Of a stretch of DNA of 51,802 bases, positions 8,731 to 16,565 are shown one piece after another. A program made the position numbers and the translations under genes. Each line of letters starts with the position of its first letter. Positions within the stretch are counted from its first letter, which is position 1. The DNA comes from an uncultured Acidimicrobiales bacterium (GTDB taxonomy: Bacteria > Actinomycetota > Acidimicrobiia > Acidimicrobiales > SZUA-35), in the NCBI GenBank assembly GCA_937997485.1, contig CALKTH010000007.1, positions 1-51,802 of the forward strand, in the 5' to 3' direction. A model generated the notes under the pieces. That model was not told where the DNA came from, did no database searches, and worked only from the letters and a program-made list of their open reading frames with translations.

Positions 8731-9374
8731 TCTTCCGTCGCAAGGCCAATGTTGTGTCCGGCACGGTGATCCACCGGGTGAGCCGGGGAGACGCCGCCTT
8801 GGTTGTTGCCTTGCACGGATACGGCGCCACCGAGACCCAAATCGAGACGCTGGTTCCGCTCGAGCTGCCCGTGACCGTCGCGACGCCGCGCGCCCCTCAC
8901 GTCGTGGAGCCGGGATACGGGTGGTGGCTCCCAGAAACCACCTCAGGCGCCGGCACCGAACTGGCGCCTGAGGCAGGCGTGGACGCCGCGGTCGAGACGG
9001 CTCTGCGCCACATTCGGGACGCACAGGCGAGCGGAGGCTTCCATCCTGACGAGACCTTTCTCTTCGGCTACAGCCAAGGGGCAATGCTGGCGCTGACGAT
9101 CGGCGCCCGCCATCCCGATGCAATTGCCGCCGTTGCGACTGGCGCAGGCTTCCTCCTCCCCGACGAGACCGTGATCCCCGGGGCCAGGCCACTGGATGTC
9201 CTCGTGATGAACGGCACGCATGACCCGCTCACAAGAGTCGCTGATCACGATGCGACGGTCGACAGGTTTCGAGCGGCGGGCCACCGTGTGACCGCCTCCC
9301 TCGACCCCGTCCCGCACGTCATCGACGAGGACCAGGCACAACTCGTGTCGGCGTTCTACCGCGGCCTGCTCTGA
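8727..9374 (+). CDS. Alpha/beta hydrolase, carboxylesterase/phospholipase type
   Basis: A 215-residue serine hydrolase of the small carboxylesterase/lysophospholipase group. It has an oxyanion-hole loop ALHGYGATETQI, the nucleophile elbow GYSQGA (S116), an acid in MNGTHDPLTRV and the late histidine in DPVPHVIDED. There is no signal peptide or membrane segment. It starts with a GTG at 8727 inside a GTGA overlap with the SRPBCC gene, so both are made from one message; GTG 8754 is an alternative. It lies just before the kynurenine operon, which lacks a recognisable formylkynurenine formamidase. Some formamidases are alpha/beta hydrolases, but the HGGYW motif of that group is absent, so that role is only a remote possibility. 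Confidence 0.88.
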   Translation: MIFRRKANVVSGTVIHRVSRGDAALVVALHGYGATETQIETLVPLELPVTVATPRAPHVVEPGYGWWLPETTSGAGTELAPEAGVDAAVETALRHIRDAQASGGFHPDETFLFGYSQGAMLALTIGARHPDAIAAVATGAGFLLPDETVIPGARPLDVLVMNGTHDPLTRVADHDATVDRFRAAGHRVTASLDPVPHVIDEDQAQLVSAFYRGLL

Positions 9375-9448
9375 ACCGCCGTCGTTGCGACCTCGAGTGT
9401 GCTGAGGCTCGGATCCAGCTGTCAGCGGACATCAGTTGCGGCGAACAT

Positions 9449-9488
9449 ATTCACATGAATTGACTTCGCATTCGTGTGAATCTATTGT
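9449..9488 (+). promoter_or_regulatory. Promoter and operator of the MarR-kynurenine operon
   Basis: TTGACT (9460-9465) and TATTGT (9483-9488) are spaced 17 bp and match -35 and -10 hexamers well. The predicted start at about 9495 is one base from the MarR ATG (9496), so the message would be leaderless. An imperfect 9-bp inverted repeat (attcacatg 9449-9457, cgtgtgaat 9473-9481, one mismatch) brackets the -35 and reaches the -10, a good position for MarR autorepression. Confidence 0.6.
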
Positions 9489-9495
9489 CCGTTCG

Positions 9496-9963
9496 ATGCC
9501 CGAGGTGAGCAGCGACTTCCTGGATGACTATCTCCCCTACTTGCTGCGCCGCGCCGATCAGACCTTGTCGGCTCCCTTCTATGCCGTCCTCAACGAATAC
9601 GGGATCGCCCGATCCGAGTGGCGCGTGCTTGCTGTGCTGGAGGAACTCGGCGAGCTCTCGGTACTCGACCTTGCTGCCGCTGCATTGAGCCCGCAGCCGA
9701 CCGTCACCCACGCTCTCCGTCGCCTGGAGAAACGCGGCCTCGTTGCTCGAACCACTGGCACGATCGACAAACGCCAGCGCTTCATCTCCATGACCAGTGC
9801 AGGCTCGGCGCTGACAACCACGTTGATGGCTGAAGCGAAGCGCCTCGAAGCCGCGGCGCTCTCTGAAGCCGGGGACTTGAGCGACCTCGTCGCCAAGTTG
9901 GTGGAACTCACCGCCCGCATCGAAGCGCACACCGCTGCACCGAACACCGAGGCCAGCGCATGA
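9496..9963 (+). CDS. MarR family regulator heading the kynurenine operon
   Basis: A 155-residue MarR-type dimeric winged-helix repressor. The DNA-binding part is at about residues 45-105 (SVLDLAAAALSPQPTVTHALRRLEKRGLV, then the wing with TIDKRQRFISMT). Helical dimerisation segments lie at both ends. The start is ATG 9496, which sits directly on the predicted transcription start. It is the first gene of a run of co-directional catabolic genes, so the ligand may be tryptophan, kynurenine, 3-hydroxyanthranilate or a product of these (inference; proteobacterial kyn operons use an Lrp-type KynR instead). Its stop codon is followed by a micro-ORF that reaches the next start. Confidence 0.88.
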   Translation: MPEVSSDFLDDYLPYLLRRADQTLSAPFYAVLNEYGIARSEWRVLAVLEELGELSVLDLAAAALSPQPTVTHALRRLEKRGLVARTTGTIDKRQRFISMTSAGSALTTTLMAEAKRLEAAALSEAGDLSDLVAKLVELTARIEAHTAAPNTEASA

Positions 9964-10007
9964 TGGCCAACCACAATCCCGTCGCGACGCCGAGGAGCGA
10001 GAGATGA
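9960..10007 (+). other. Micro-ORF bridging MarR and 3-hydroxyanthranilate dioxygenase
   Basis: A 15-codon frame starts with an ATG at 9960 that overlaps the MarR stop (ATGA). It ends with a TGA at 10005-10007 that overlaps the ATG of the next gene at 10004. It would carry ribosomes across the otherwise untranslated 40-bp gap. Nothing shows that the peptide itself has a role. Confidence 0.3.
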
Positions 10008-10618
10008 CCGATCAACCGAACGAGACCACACCGCCCGCCGGGGACTCTGCGCCCACTCCGTCGCTCGTGTTCGATCCGACGGAACCACGCCAGCGGCGAC
10101 CGTTCAACCTCCAGGCATGGATCGATGAACATCGAGACGAGCTACGGCCACCGGTCGCCAACAAACAGATCTGGCGAGAGGCCGACATGATCGTGATGAT
10201 CGTGGGCGGCGGCAACGAGCGGAACGACTTCCACGATGATCCGCGAGAGGAATTCTTCTACCAAGTGAAGGGCGACATGGATCTGTGGATCTGGCCCGAG
10301 CACGGCACCGAGCCGTACGCCATGCCGATCAAGGAGGGCGAGATCTACCTCCTCCCTCCCAAGCTGCGCCATTCACCGCAGCGGCCCGATCCCGAGTCGA
10401 TCGGCCTCGTCGTTGAGTACCAGCGCAACATTGGCGAGCTCGACGGTTTCGAGTGGGCGTGTCCGAACTGCGCCCACCTCGTGCATCGAGTGGAGCTGCA
10501 GGTCCAGGCAATCGACAAAGACTTGCCACCGCTCTTCGCCGCATTCAACGACGACATGGACGCTCGCACCTGCCCCAACTGCGCCACCGTCCACCCTGGC
10601 AAAGAAGGCCGCCTGTGA
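10004..10618 (+). CDS. nbaC: 3-hydroxyanthranilate 3,4-dioxygenase
   Basis: A 204-residue cupin dioxygenase that opens 3-hydroxyanthranilate to 2-amino-3-carboxymuconate 6-semialdehyde (ACMS). The catalytic Fe(II) ligands are H77, E83 and H123. The second, structural iron site of bacterial enzymes is present as two CPNC motifs (C153, C156, C190, C193). Spacings agree with the known bacterial enzyme (H to E 6 residues, first to third cysteine 37). A proline-rich N-terminal extension of about 25 residues is unusual. GAGCGAGAG just before ATG 10004 can serve as a ribosome site. The stop overlaps the kynU GTG. Without a decarboxylase, ACMS would cyclise to quinolinate or be handled by the downstream dehydrogenase; both are open. 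Confidence 0.95.
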   Translation: MTDQPNETTPPAGDSAPTPSLVFDPTEPRQRRPFNLQAWIDEHRDELRPPVANKQIWREADMIVMIVGGGNERNDFHDDPREEFFYQVKGDMDLWIWPEHGTEPYAMPIKEGEIYLLPPKLRHSPQRPDPESIGLVVEYQRNIGELDGFEWACPNCAHLVHRVELQVQAIDKDLPPLFAAFNDDMDARTCPNCATVHPGKEGRL

Positions 10619-11868
10619 GCATCGATGCATCAACTGCGACAGCAGCAGAACTTGATGCGGCTGATCCGTTGGCCGAGTTCCGCAACTACTTCGAGTTGCC
10701 CGAAGGCGTCTACTTCGTTGGCAACTCACTCGGAGCGCTCCCCCGGGCCGCCCGCGATTTCGTGACCACGGAGTTCGATCGGTGGAGCACGCTCGGTGTC
10801 GAGGGGCACATGACGGGTGACCTTGCGTGGGTCAGCTATCACGACCTCGTCACCGATCAGTTGGCTCGCATCGTTGGCGGTCACGCCGACGAAGTCGTGG
10901 CCATGAACGGCCTCACCGTCAATCTCCACCTGTTGATGGTGAGCTTCTACCGACCGACGGCGGAGCGACACAAGATCCTGATCGAGGGCCACGCGTTCCC
11001 GTCCGATCACTTCGCTGTTGAATCACAGATCCGCCAGCGCGGCTTCGACCCCGAGCAGTCGCTCGTACTGATCGAGCCTCGCGAAGGCGAAGACGCTTTG
11101 CGAACCGAGGACATTCTCGCCACCATTGCCGAGCACGGTGATGAGCTCGCTCTCGTGATGCTGCCTGGCGTGCAGTACTACACGGGCCAGGTACTGCCCA
11201 TGGCCGAGATCGCCGCCGCGGGCCATGCCGTTGGCGCAATGGTGGGCCTCGATCTCGCTCACGCCGTGGGCAACGTCGAACTCGAGCTCCACGAGTGGGG
11301 CGTCGACTTCGCTGCCTGGTGCTCCTACAAGTACTTGAACAGCGGACCGGGCGGAGTGGCCGGCGCTTTCGTGCATCGCCGGCACGTCAACGACCAGACC
11401 CTGCCCAAGTTCCTCGGCTGGTGGGGCACGAACCCCTCCACCCGCTTCGAGATGGCCACCGAGTTTGATGCGATTCCCACGGTCGAGTCGTGGCAGCTGA
11501 CGAACGCTCCGGTCCTTTCCATGGCCGCGCTGCGAGCGTCGCTCGACATCATCGATCGCGCCGGTGGGGTGGCCACGATGCGGGCCAAGTCTGAGCTTCA
11601 GATTGCTTACTTCGACCGGCGCCTGGCGGAGACGATGACTGGTCGCATTCGCAATCTCACCCCACAGCTCATGACTGAGCGAGGTTGCCAGTTCGCGCTG
11701 CAGGTCATCGGCGGAGGCGGCAAGGATGTGTTCGATCAGCTGATCGAGGCCCACATGCATTGCGACTGGCGCGAGCCCGACGTGATCCGAGTGGCACCCG
11801 TTCCGCTCTACAACTCCTTCGCCGACATCGACAACTTCGTCGAGACACTCGATCGGATCATGTCGTGA
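10615..11868 (+). CDS. kynU: Kynureninase
   Basis: A 417-residue fold-type I PLP enzyme that cleaves kynurenine or 3-hydroxykynurenine to anthranilate or 3-hydroxyanthranilate plus alanine. Recognisable features are the N-terminal YFVGNSLGALPRAA, MNGLTVNLHLLMVSFYRPT near the phosphate site, GLDLAHAVGNVEL with the PLP-contacting Asp, and the Schiff-base lysine K239 in WCSYKYLNSGPGG, followed by GWWGTNPSTRFEM. Length is normal. It starts with a GTG at 10615 in a GTGA overlap and ends in another GTGA overlap with kmo, so translation is coupled on both sides. Confidence 0.96.
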   Translation: MSIDASTATAAELDAADPLAEFRNYFELPEGVYFVGNSLGALPRAARDFVTTEFDRWSTLGVEGHMTGDLAWVSYHDLVTDQLARIVGGHADEVVAMNGLTVNLHLLMVSFYRPTAERHKILIEGHAFPSDHFAVESQIRQRGFDPEQSLVLIEPREGEDALRTEDILATIAEHGDELALVMLPGVQYYTGQVLPMAEIAAAGHAVGAMVGLDLAHAVGNVELELHEWGVDFAAWCSYKYLNSGPGGVAGAFVHRRHVNDQTLPKFLGWWGTNPSTRFEMATEFDAIPTVESWQLTNAPVLSMAALRASLDIIDRAGGVATMRAKSELQIAYFDRRLAETMTGRIRNLTPQLMTERGCQFALQVIGGGGKDVFDQLIEAHMHCDWREPDVIRVAPVPLYNSFADIDNFVETLDRIMS

Positions 11869-13250
11869 GTGCGGAACGCACCAAGCTGGACGAGCACGGA
11901 CCCGTCGTCGTCGTGGGTGCCGGCCAGGCTGGCGCGCTGCTCTCGATCTACCTGGCCCGACATGGCCACGACGTCAAGGTCTACGAGAGCCGACCAGACC
12001 TCCGCCGCGTCGACATCGACGCCGGGCGCTCGATCAACCTGGCGCTGGCCACGCGGGGCATCGTGCCGCTCATCGATGTCGGCGTGATCGATCGGGTGGA
12101 TGCCATCACGATCCCCATGCGGGGTCGGATGGTGCATGCGATCGGCGAGGCCACCCCGCAACTTCAGCGCTATGGAAGCAAAGAGCACGAGGTCATCCAC
12201 TCGGTCTCACGAACCGACCTCAATGCCATCTTGCTCGACGCTGCCGAGGCCACGGGGCGGGTGACGATCGAGTTCGACGTGGCGCTCAACAAGGTCGATT
12301 TCGACACCTCGCTCCTCCACCTCCGAGACGCTGGCGGCGACGAACGGACCGCTCCCTTCGGGGTGGTCTTCGGAGCCGACGGTGCCGGCTCTCGCGTTCG
12401 CAAGGCGATCGCCGAGGCCGGATCGGGGTCCTACGAAACGGAGTGGTTGGACCACGACTACAAGGAACTCACCCTCGCTCCTGCGGACGATGGTTCCCAT
12501 CGACTCGATCCGCACGCGCTTCACATCTGGCCCCGAGGCGAACTCATGGTGATTGCGCTGGCGAACCCCGAGGGCGACTTCACCGTCACCCTCTTCGCTC
12601 CGAAGAAAACCTTCGCCGCGCTGGGCTCGACCGAGGCCATCAACGAATTCTTCGCCGAGCAGTTCGCCGACTTTGCGGCGCTCGTGCCCGACCTGGCCGA
12701 GCAGTTCATGGAAAACCCGACCGGTCCGCTCGGCACATTGCGGGCGACAGGTTGGAGCCATCAGGACCGAGCCGTGATCGTTGGCGACGCTGCCCACGCC
12801 ATCGTCCCATTCCATGGGCAGGGCATGAATGCAGCGATGGAGTCGGTGCGCTCCCTCGATCGCCACCTCCGAGACTCGCCGGGCGACCTCGCGACGGCGT
12901 TCGCCAACTACGAAGCTGAGCGCAAGCCAAACGTCGATGCCATTGCCGACATGGCCCTCGGCAACTACATCGAGATGCGATCGGGCGTGATCGACGAGGA
13001 CTACGTGGCCCGACGAGCCATGGCGCTCGACCTCGAGCAGCGCCATCCAGGCCAGCTGAGCCCTCGGTACAACATGGTCATGTTCTCGACGATGCCCTAT
13101 GCCGACGCGCAGCAGCGAGCGGCGGCACAAGCCGAACTCATTGGGCGTGCCCTGTCCGATCCCGAGCTCGACATTGATGCGCTCATTGCCGAGTTGCCCG
13201 ATCTTCCCAACCTCGACCCGTTGGCCGATCCGAAAGCGTTGTCCGTCTGA
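11865..13250 (+). CDS. kmo: Kynurenine 3-monooxygenase
   Basis: A 461-residue class A flavin monooxygenase that hydroxylates kynurenine to 3-hydroxykynurenine with NADPH and O2. It has an N-terminal Rossmann motif VVVGAGQAGALLSIYLARHG (about residues 14-33), the KMO-typical GRSINLALATRG, the DG motif in GVVFGADGAGSRVRKA, and the second FAD motif GDAAHAIVPFHGQGMNAAME. The C-terminus has no clear hydrophobic anchor, so it is probably soluble like other bacterial KMOs. It starts with GTG 11865, coupled to kynU by GTGA, and its TGA overlaps the ATG of the tryptophan dioxygenase gene. Confidence 0.95.
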   Translation: MSAERTKLDEHGPVVVVGAGQAGALLSIYLARHGHDVKVYESRPDLRRVDIDAGRSINLALATRGIVPLIDVGVIDRVDAITIPMRGRMVHAIGEATPQLQRYGSKEHEVIHSVSRTDLNAILLDAAEATGRVTIEFDVALNKVDFDTSLLHLRDAGGDERTAPFGVVFGADGAGSRVRKAIAEAGSGSYETEWLDHDYKELTLAPADDGSHRLDPHALHIWPRGELMVIALANPEGDFTVTLFAPKKTFAALGSTEAINEFFAEQFADFAALVPDLAEQFMENPTGPLGTLRATGWSHQDRAVIVGDAAHAIVPFHGQGMNAAMESVRSLDRHLRDSPGDLATAFANYEAERKPNVDAIADMALGNYIEMRSGVIDEDYVARRAMALDLEQRHPGQLSPRYNMVMFSTMPYADAQQRAAAQAELIGRALSDPELDIDALIAELPDLPNLDPLADPKALSV

Positions 13251-14062
13251 TGAGCATGCCCTTGGAGAACGGCGACGATTTCACGTACGGCAACTACCTG
13301 CGCGTGCCCGAGCTTCTCTCGCTGCAACGACGGGTGTCTGTTGATCCCGCGACAGGCGAGCCCGAGCACGACGAGATGCTCTTCATCATCATCCACCAGG
13401 TCTACGAACTCTGGTTCAAGCAGATGCTGCACGAGCTCGACCTGGTTGTTGTCCACCTGAACGATCACAAGCGGGCGTCGGCGTCGCACCATCTCAAGCG
13501 CTCGCTGAAGATCCTGAAAACGCTGGTCGGCCAGATCGACATTCTGGAGACGATGACGCCAGCCGAGTTCGCCAGCTTCCGATCGTTCCTGGCCAACGCC
13601 AGCGGTTTCCAGTCGGCCCAGTTCCGGGAGCTGGAATTCCTGCTCGGCATCAAGGACCGGGTGGCGATCGAGTGGTTCAAGGGCAACGAAGGCGAGCGTC
13701 TCGCTGCCCGGCACGCGGCGCCCACCCTCTGGGATGCGTTTGTTCGCATGCTCGCCCGAGACGGCTTCAACGTTCCGATCGATCTGCTGGAGCGAGACGT
13801 GACCGAGCGGATCGTCGAAAGCCCTGGCTTCCAAGCCACGATCGTTGAGCGGTACGCCGACGACCGCTTCGCCAACCTCTGCGAGACCCTCACCGACCTG
13901 GACGAGGGCATCCAAGAGTGGCGTTACCGGCACGTGATGATGGTGCGTCGAACGATCGGGACGAAGCCCGGAACCGGCGGCTCCGACGGGGCGTCGTACC
14001 TCGCCACCACCCTGTTCCAGCCTGCCTTTCCCGACCTCTGGGCCATCCGGACGGCGTTCTGA
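13250..14062 (+). CDS. kynA: Tryptophan 2,3-dioxygenase
   Basis: A 270-residue heme dioxygenase opening the indole ring of L-tryptophan to N-formylkynurenine. Diagnostic parts are FTYGNYLRVPELLSLQ at the N-terminus, HDEMLFIIIHQVYELWFKQM lining the pocket, and YRHVMMVRRTIGTKPGTGGSDG near the C-terminus, which holds the proximal heme ligand H228 and the carboxylate-binding GTGGS loop. The length is close to other bacterial enzymes. The ATG at 13250 overlaps the kmo stop by one base. The next pathway step, formylkynurenine formamidase (kynB), is not recognisable in this operon or window. Confidence 0.96.
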   Translation: MSMPLENGDDFTYGNYLRVPELLSLQRRVSVDPATGEPEHDEMLFIIIHQVYELWFKQMLHELDLVVVHLNDHKRASASHHLKRSLKILKTLVGQIDILETMTPAEFASFRSFLANASGFQSAQFRELEFLLGIKDRVAIEWFKGNEGERLAARHAAPTLWDAFVRMLARDGFNVPIDLLERDVTERIVESPGFQATIVERYADDRFANLCETLTDLDEGIQEWRYRHVMMVRRTIGTKPGTGGSDGASYLATTLFQPAFPDLWAIRTAF

Positions 14063-14124
14063 TGAGCACCGTTTCGATGAGCACTGTTCTGATTCTGCCC
14101 TTCCCTGGAGAACTCGATGACTGA
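14062..14124 (+). other. Micro-ORF bridging kynA and the aldehyde dehydrogenase gene
   Basis: A 20-codon frame opens with an ATG at 14062 that shares one base with the kynA stop (TGATG) and closes 8 nt inside the aldehyde dehydrogenase gene. Its first half is a near-perfect 15-bp direct repeat (14061-14075, 14076-14090), giving the peptide start MSTVSMSTV. It covers the whole 54-bp gap. Translation is plausible but unproven. Confidence 0.3.
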
Positions 14125-15553
14125 GTACCCCGAGCTTCGGCTCTACATCAACGGCGAATGGCGGAGCACCGCCGAGACGCTGCCGGTGGTGAACCCCTCG
14201 ACAGAGGAAGAGGTGGGACGAGTTCCCGTCGCCACCGCTGAGGACCTCGACGACGCGCTTGCAGCGGCAGCTGCTGGCTTCGAAGTGTGGAGCCAGGTCT
14301 CACCGCGGGATCGTGCCGATCTCGTCCGAGCAGCGGCGGCGCTCTTGCGAGAACGTCAGGACGAGATCGCCCACTGCATCACGCTCGAACACGGCAAGCC
14401 GTTCCGACAGGCGCAGCTCGAGGTCATTCGCGGCTGCGAGTTCTTCGAGTGGGATGCCGGTGAGGCGGTGCGAACGTATGGCCGTGTGATTCCCAGCGGC
14501 CCCGGCGTGAAATACATCGTGCACCACCAGCCGATCGGACCCGTGGCGTCCTTTTCGCCGTGGAACTTCCCGATGAGCCAGCCGGCCCGCAAGGTGGCCG
14601 GAGCGGTGGCTTCCGGTTGCTCCATCATCTTGAAGGCGGCGGAGGAAACTCCTGCCGGCGCCCTTCACATTGCGAGGGCGTTCCACGATGTTGGATTGCC
14701 ACCGGGGGTGCTGAACCTGGTTTCCGGCGTGCCAGCCGACATCTCGCAGCATCTCATTTCCAGCGACGTGATCAAGCTCGTGGCGTTCACTGGGTCCACG
14801 CCCGTCGGTCGTCACCTCACGGGCATTGCCTCGGATCACATGACACCCGTGCTCATGGAACTGGGTGGTCACGCTCCCGTCATTGTGTGTGAAGACACCG
14901 ACGTCGAGGCCGCTGCCCTCACCTCCGCCGTTCGCAAGATGCGCAACGCCGGCCAGGTGTGCACCTCCCCCACTCGGTTCTTCGTGCACGAGCAGGTCTT
15001 CGAGCAATTCCTTGACGTCTTCACCAGGCGATGTGCGGAGACGGTGGTCGGCGACGGGTTCGACCCGAGCGTCGAGATGGGACCGCTGGCGAACGTGCGC
15101 CGACTTCCTGCGTTGGCCGGGTTCGTGGAGGATGCTGTCGCCACCGGTGCCACGCTGGCGACGGGGGGCAGGCGCATCGGCTCCACCGGCTACTTCTTCG
15201 AACCGACCGTGCTGGCCAATGTGCCCGACCACGCTCGGGTCATGCAGGAGGAACCGTTTGGCCCGCTGGCCATGGTGAATCCCGTCGGCTCACTGGACGA
15301 GGCCATCGCCGCCGCCAATTCGGTGCCCTACGGTCTCGCCGCCTACGGCTTCACGAACCGGGCGGACTACGCCGACCGCATGGTCGATCGGGTCGAGGCC
15401 GGCAACCTCTCGATCAACACCCTCGAGGCATCGAAACCTGAGACGCCCTTCGGCGGCGTGAAGTCCAGCGGCTATGGCCGCGAAGGCGGGGCCGAGGGTC
15501 TCCACCACTACACGGTCGTCAAGAACGTGTCCCACAGCATCGCCATCGTGTGA
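14117..15553 (+). CDS. NAD(P)-dependent aldehyde dehydrogenase (semialdehyde dehydrogenase type)
   Basis: A 478-residue ALDH of the succinate-semialdehyde dehydrogenase-like group. The catalytic cysteine is C282 in NAGQVCTSPTRF and the base is E248 in LMELGGHAP, 34 residues apart. PWNFPMSQPARK and GSTPVGRHL form the cofactor site. It lies after kynA, separated only by a micro-ORF. In the known 3-hydroxyanthranilate meta-cleavage route an ALDH oxidises 2-aminomuconate semialdehyde, so that role or direct action on ACMS is conceivable. A plain succinate-semialdehyde dehydrogenase role is equally possible from motifs alone. GGAG before ATG 14117 supports the start. Confidence 0.9.
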   Translation: MTEYPELRLYINGEWRSTAETLPVVNPSTEEEVGRVPVATAEDLDDALAAAAAGFEVWSQVSPRDRADLVRAAAALLRERQDEIAHCITLEHGKPFRQAQLEVIRGCEFFEWDAGEAVRTYGRVIPSGPGVKYIVHHQPIGPVASFSPWNFPMSQPARKVAGAVASGCSIILKAAEETPAGALHIARAFHDVGLPPGVLNLVSGVPADISQHLISSDVIKLVAFTGSTPVGRHLTGIASDHMTPVLMELGGHAPVIVCEDTDVEAAALTSAVRKMRNAGQVCTSPTRFFVHEQVFEQFLDVFTRRCAETVVGDGFDPSVEMGPLANVRRLPALAGFVEDAVATGATLATGGRRIGSTGYFFEPTVLANVPDHARVMQEEPFGPLAMVNPVGSLDEAIAAANSVPYGLAAYGFTNRADYADRMVDRVEAGNLSINTLEASKPETPFGGVKSSGYGREGGAEGLHHYTVVKNVSHSIAIV

Positions 15554-15615
15554 CGGCGTCGACCCGCACGTCACCGCCATCCTCCAGCGCCCGACATCAG
15601 GAACAGAACGCATGA
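15550..15615 (+). other. Micro-ORF bridging the aldehyde dehydrogenase and DHDPS-like genes
   Basis: A 21-codon frame starts with GTG 15550, overlapping the upstream stop as GTGTGA. It ends with the TGA at 15613-15615 that overlaps the next ATG (15612). It is the third gap in this operon filled this way. The peptide is serine- and proline-rich and resembles no family. Confidence 0.25.
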
Positions 15616-16565
15616 ACTACAGCCGCAGCAATGCCAAGGCCCACGCCCTCGAAAACATGCGGGGCATCTGGGCCGCCGCACTTCTTCCCTTCACCGAGGA
15701 TCATCGGATCGACGAAGACGGCTTTCGGGCCAACATCGAACACTGGACCCAAGAGCTCGGCATCGAGGGCCTCTTCATCTCAGGCAAGCAGGGAGAGTTC
15801 TTCTCCATGAGCATCGAGGAACGCAAGCGCACCTTCGAGCTCGCCGTCGAAGCCACGGGTGATCACGGGCAGACAATCATGTCGTGCTCGGATCAGAACT
15901 TCGACGTCGTGATCGACCTCGCCCGCCATGCCGAGACGGTCGGGGCGGACTACATCGTGGTGCACGCCCCTGCGCTCCACTTCTTCCGAGAGCAGGACGA
16001 AACCCTGCTGCGCTACTACTCCAAGATCTCCGAGAGCGTGGACATCGGGATTGCGCTGTGGAGCCATCCCTCGAGCGGTTATCTCATGTCGCCCGAGCTC
16101 TGCAATCGCCTGGCCGATCTGGAAAACGTCGTGGCCATCAAATACAGCGTTGACCGCCCCATGTATGCAGAGCTGACCGAGCTCGCATCGGACCGCATCC
16201 AGGTGAGCACCGCCTCGGAACCGGAGTGGCTCGACAACATCCTCGAGCTGAACTGGAACCTCTACCTCTGCTCCTCTCCTCCGTTCTTGCTTCAGAGCGC
16301 CAAGGACCGGCGGATGTTCGACTACACCCAGGCCGCATTGGCTGGCGATGCGGAAACAGCGAGGGCCATCAGCGCCAGCCTCGATCCCGTGCGTGACGCA
16401 CTGTGGAGCACTCGACCAGCAGAGAAGCCGCACTCACATCAGAAGTATTGGCAAGAACTGTTGGGCCAAGTCGGCGGCGCAGTTCGCTTCCCGTTGCTGG
16501 AGCTGACCGACGAGGAGAAGGCCATCACTCGAGAGGCGTTCGAAGCCTGCGGACTTCAGGTCTGA
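15612..16565 (+). CDS. DHDPS/NAL-family protein with altered catalytic motifs
   Basis: A 317-residue (beta/alpha)8 barrel of the dihydrodipicolinate synthase/N-acetylneuraminate lyase superfamily. The Schiff-base lysine is kept (K177 in VVAIKYSVDR). Two other hallmarks are changed: the GTTGE loop is GKQGEF (ISGKQGEFFSMS), so the paired threonines are lost, and the YY segment after the fifth strand reads VVHAPALHFF, so the catalytic tyrosine is missing. That argues against lysine biosynthesis and for a lyase, aldolase or hydratase on a different acyl group. It is followed with a one-base overlap by the aspartate-dehydrogenase-like gene. An AGGAACAG ribosome site precedes the ATG. Function not recognised beyond the family. 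Confidence 0.85.
   Translation: MNYSRSNAKAHALENMRGIWAAALLPFTEDHRIDEDGFRANIEHWTQELGIEGLFISGKQGEFFSMSIEERKRTFELAVEATGDHGQTIMSCSDQNFDVVIDLARHAETVGADYIVVHAPALHFFREQDETLLRYYSKISESVDIGIALWSHPSSGYLMSPELCNRLADLENVVAIKYSVDRPMYAELTELASDRIQVSTASEPEWLDNILELNWNLYLCSSPPFLLQSAKDRRMFDYTQAALAGDAETARAISASLDPVRDALWSTRPAEKPHSHQKYWQELLGQVGGAVRFPLLELTDEEKAITREAFEACGLQV

Noticed and set aside
8727..9374. Formylkynurenine formamidase for the kyn operon
   Set aside because: The fold fits, but the HGGYW motif is missing and the gene is coupled to the SRPBCC gene under a different regulator.
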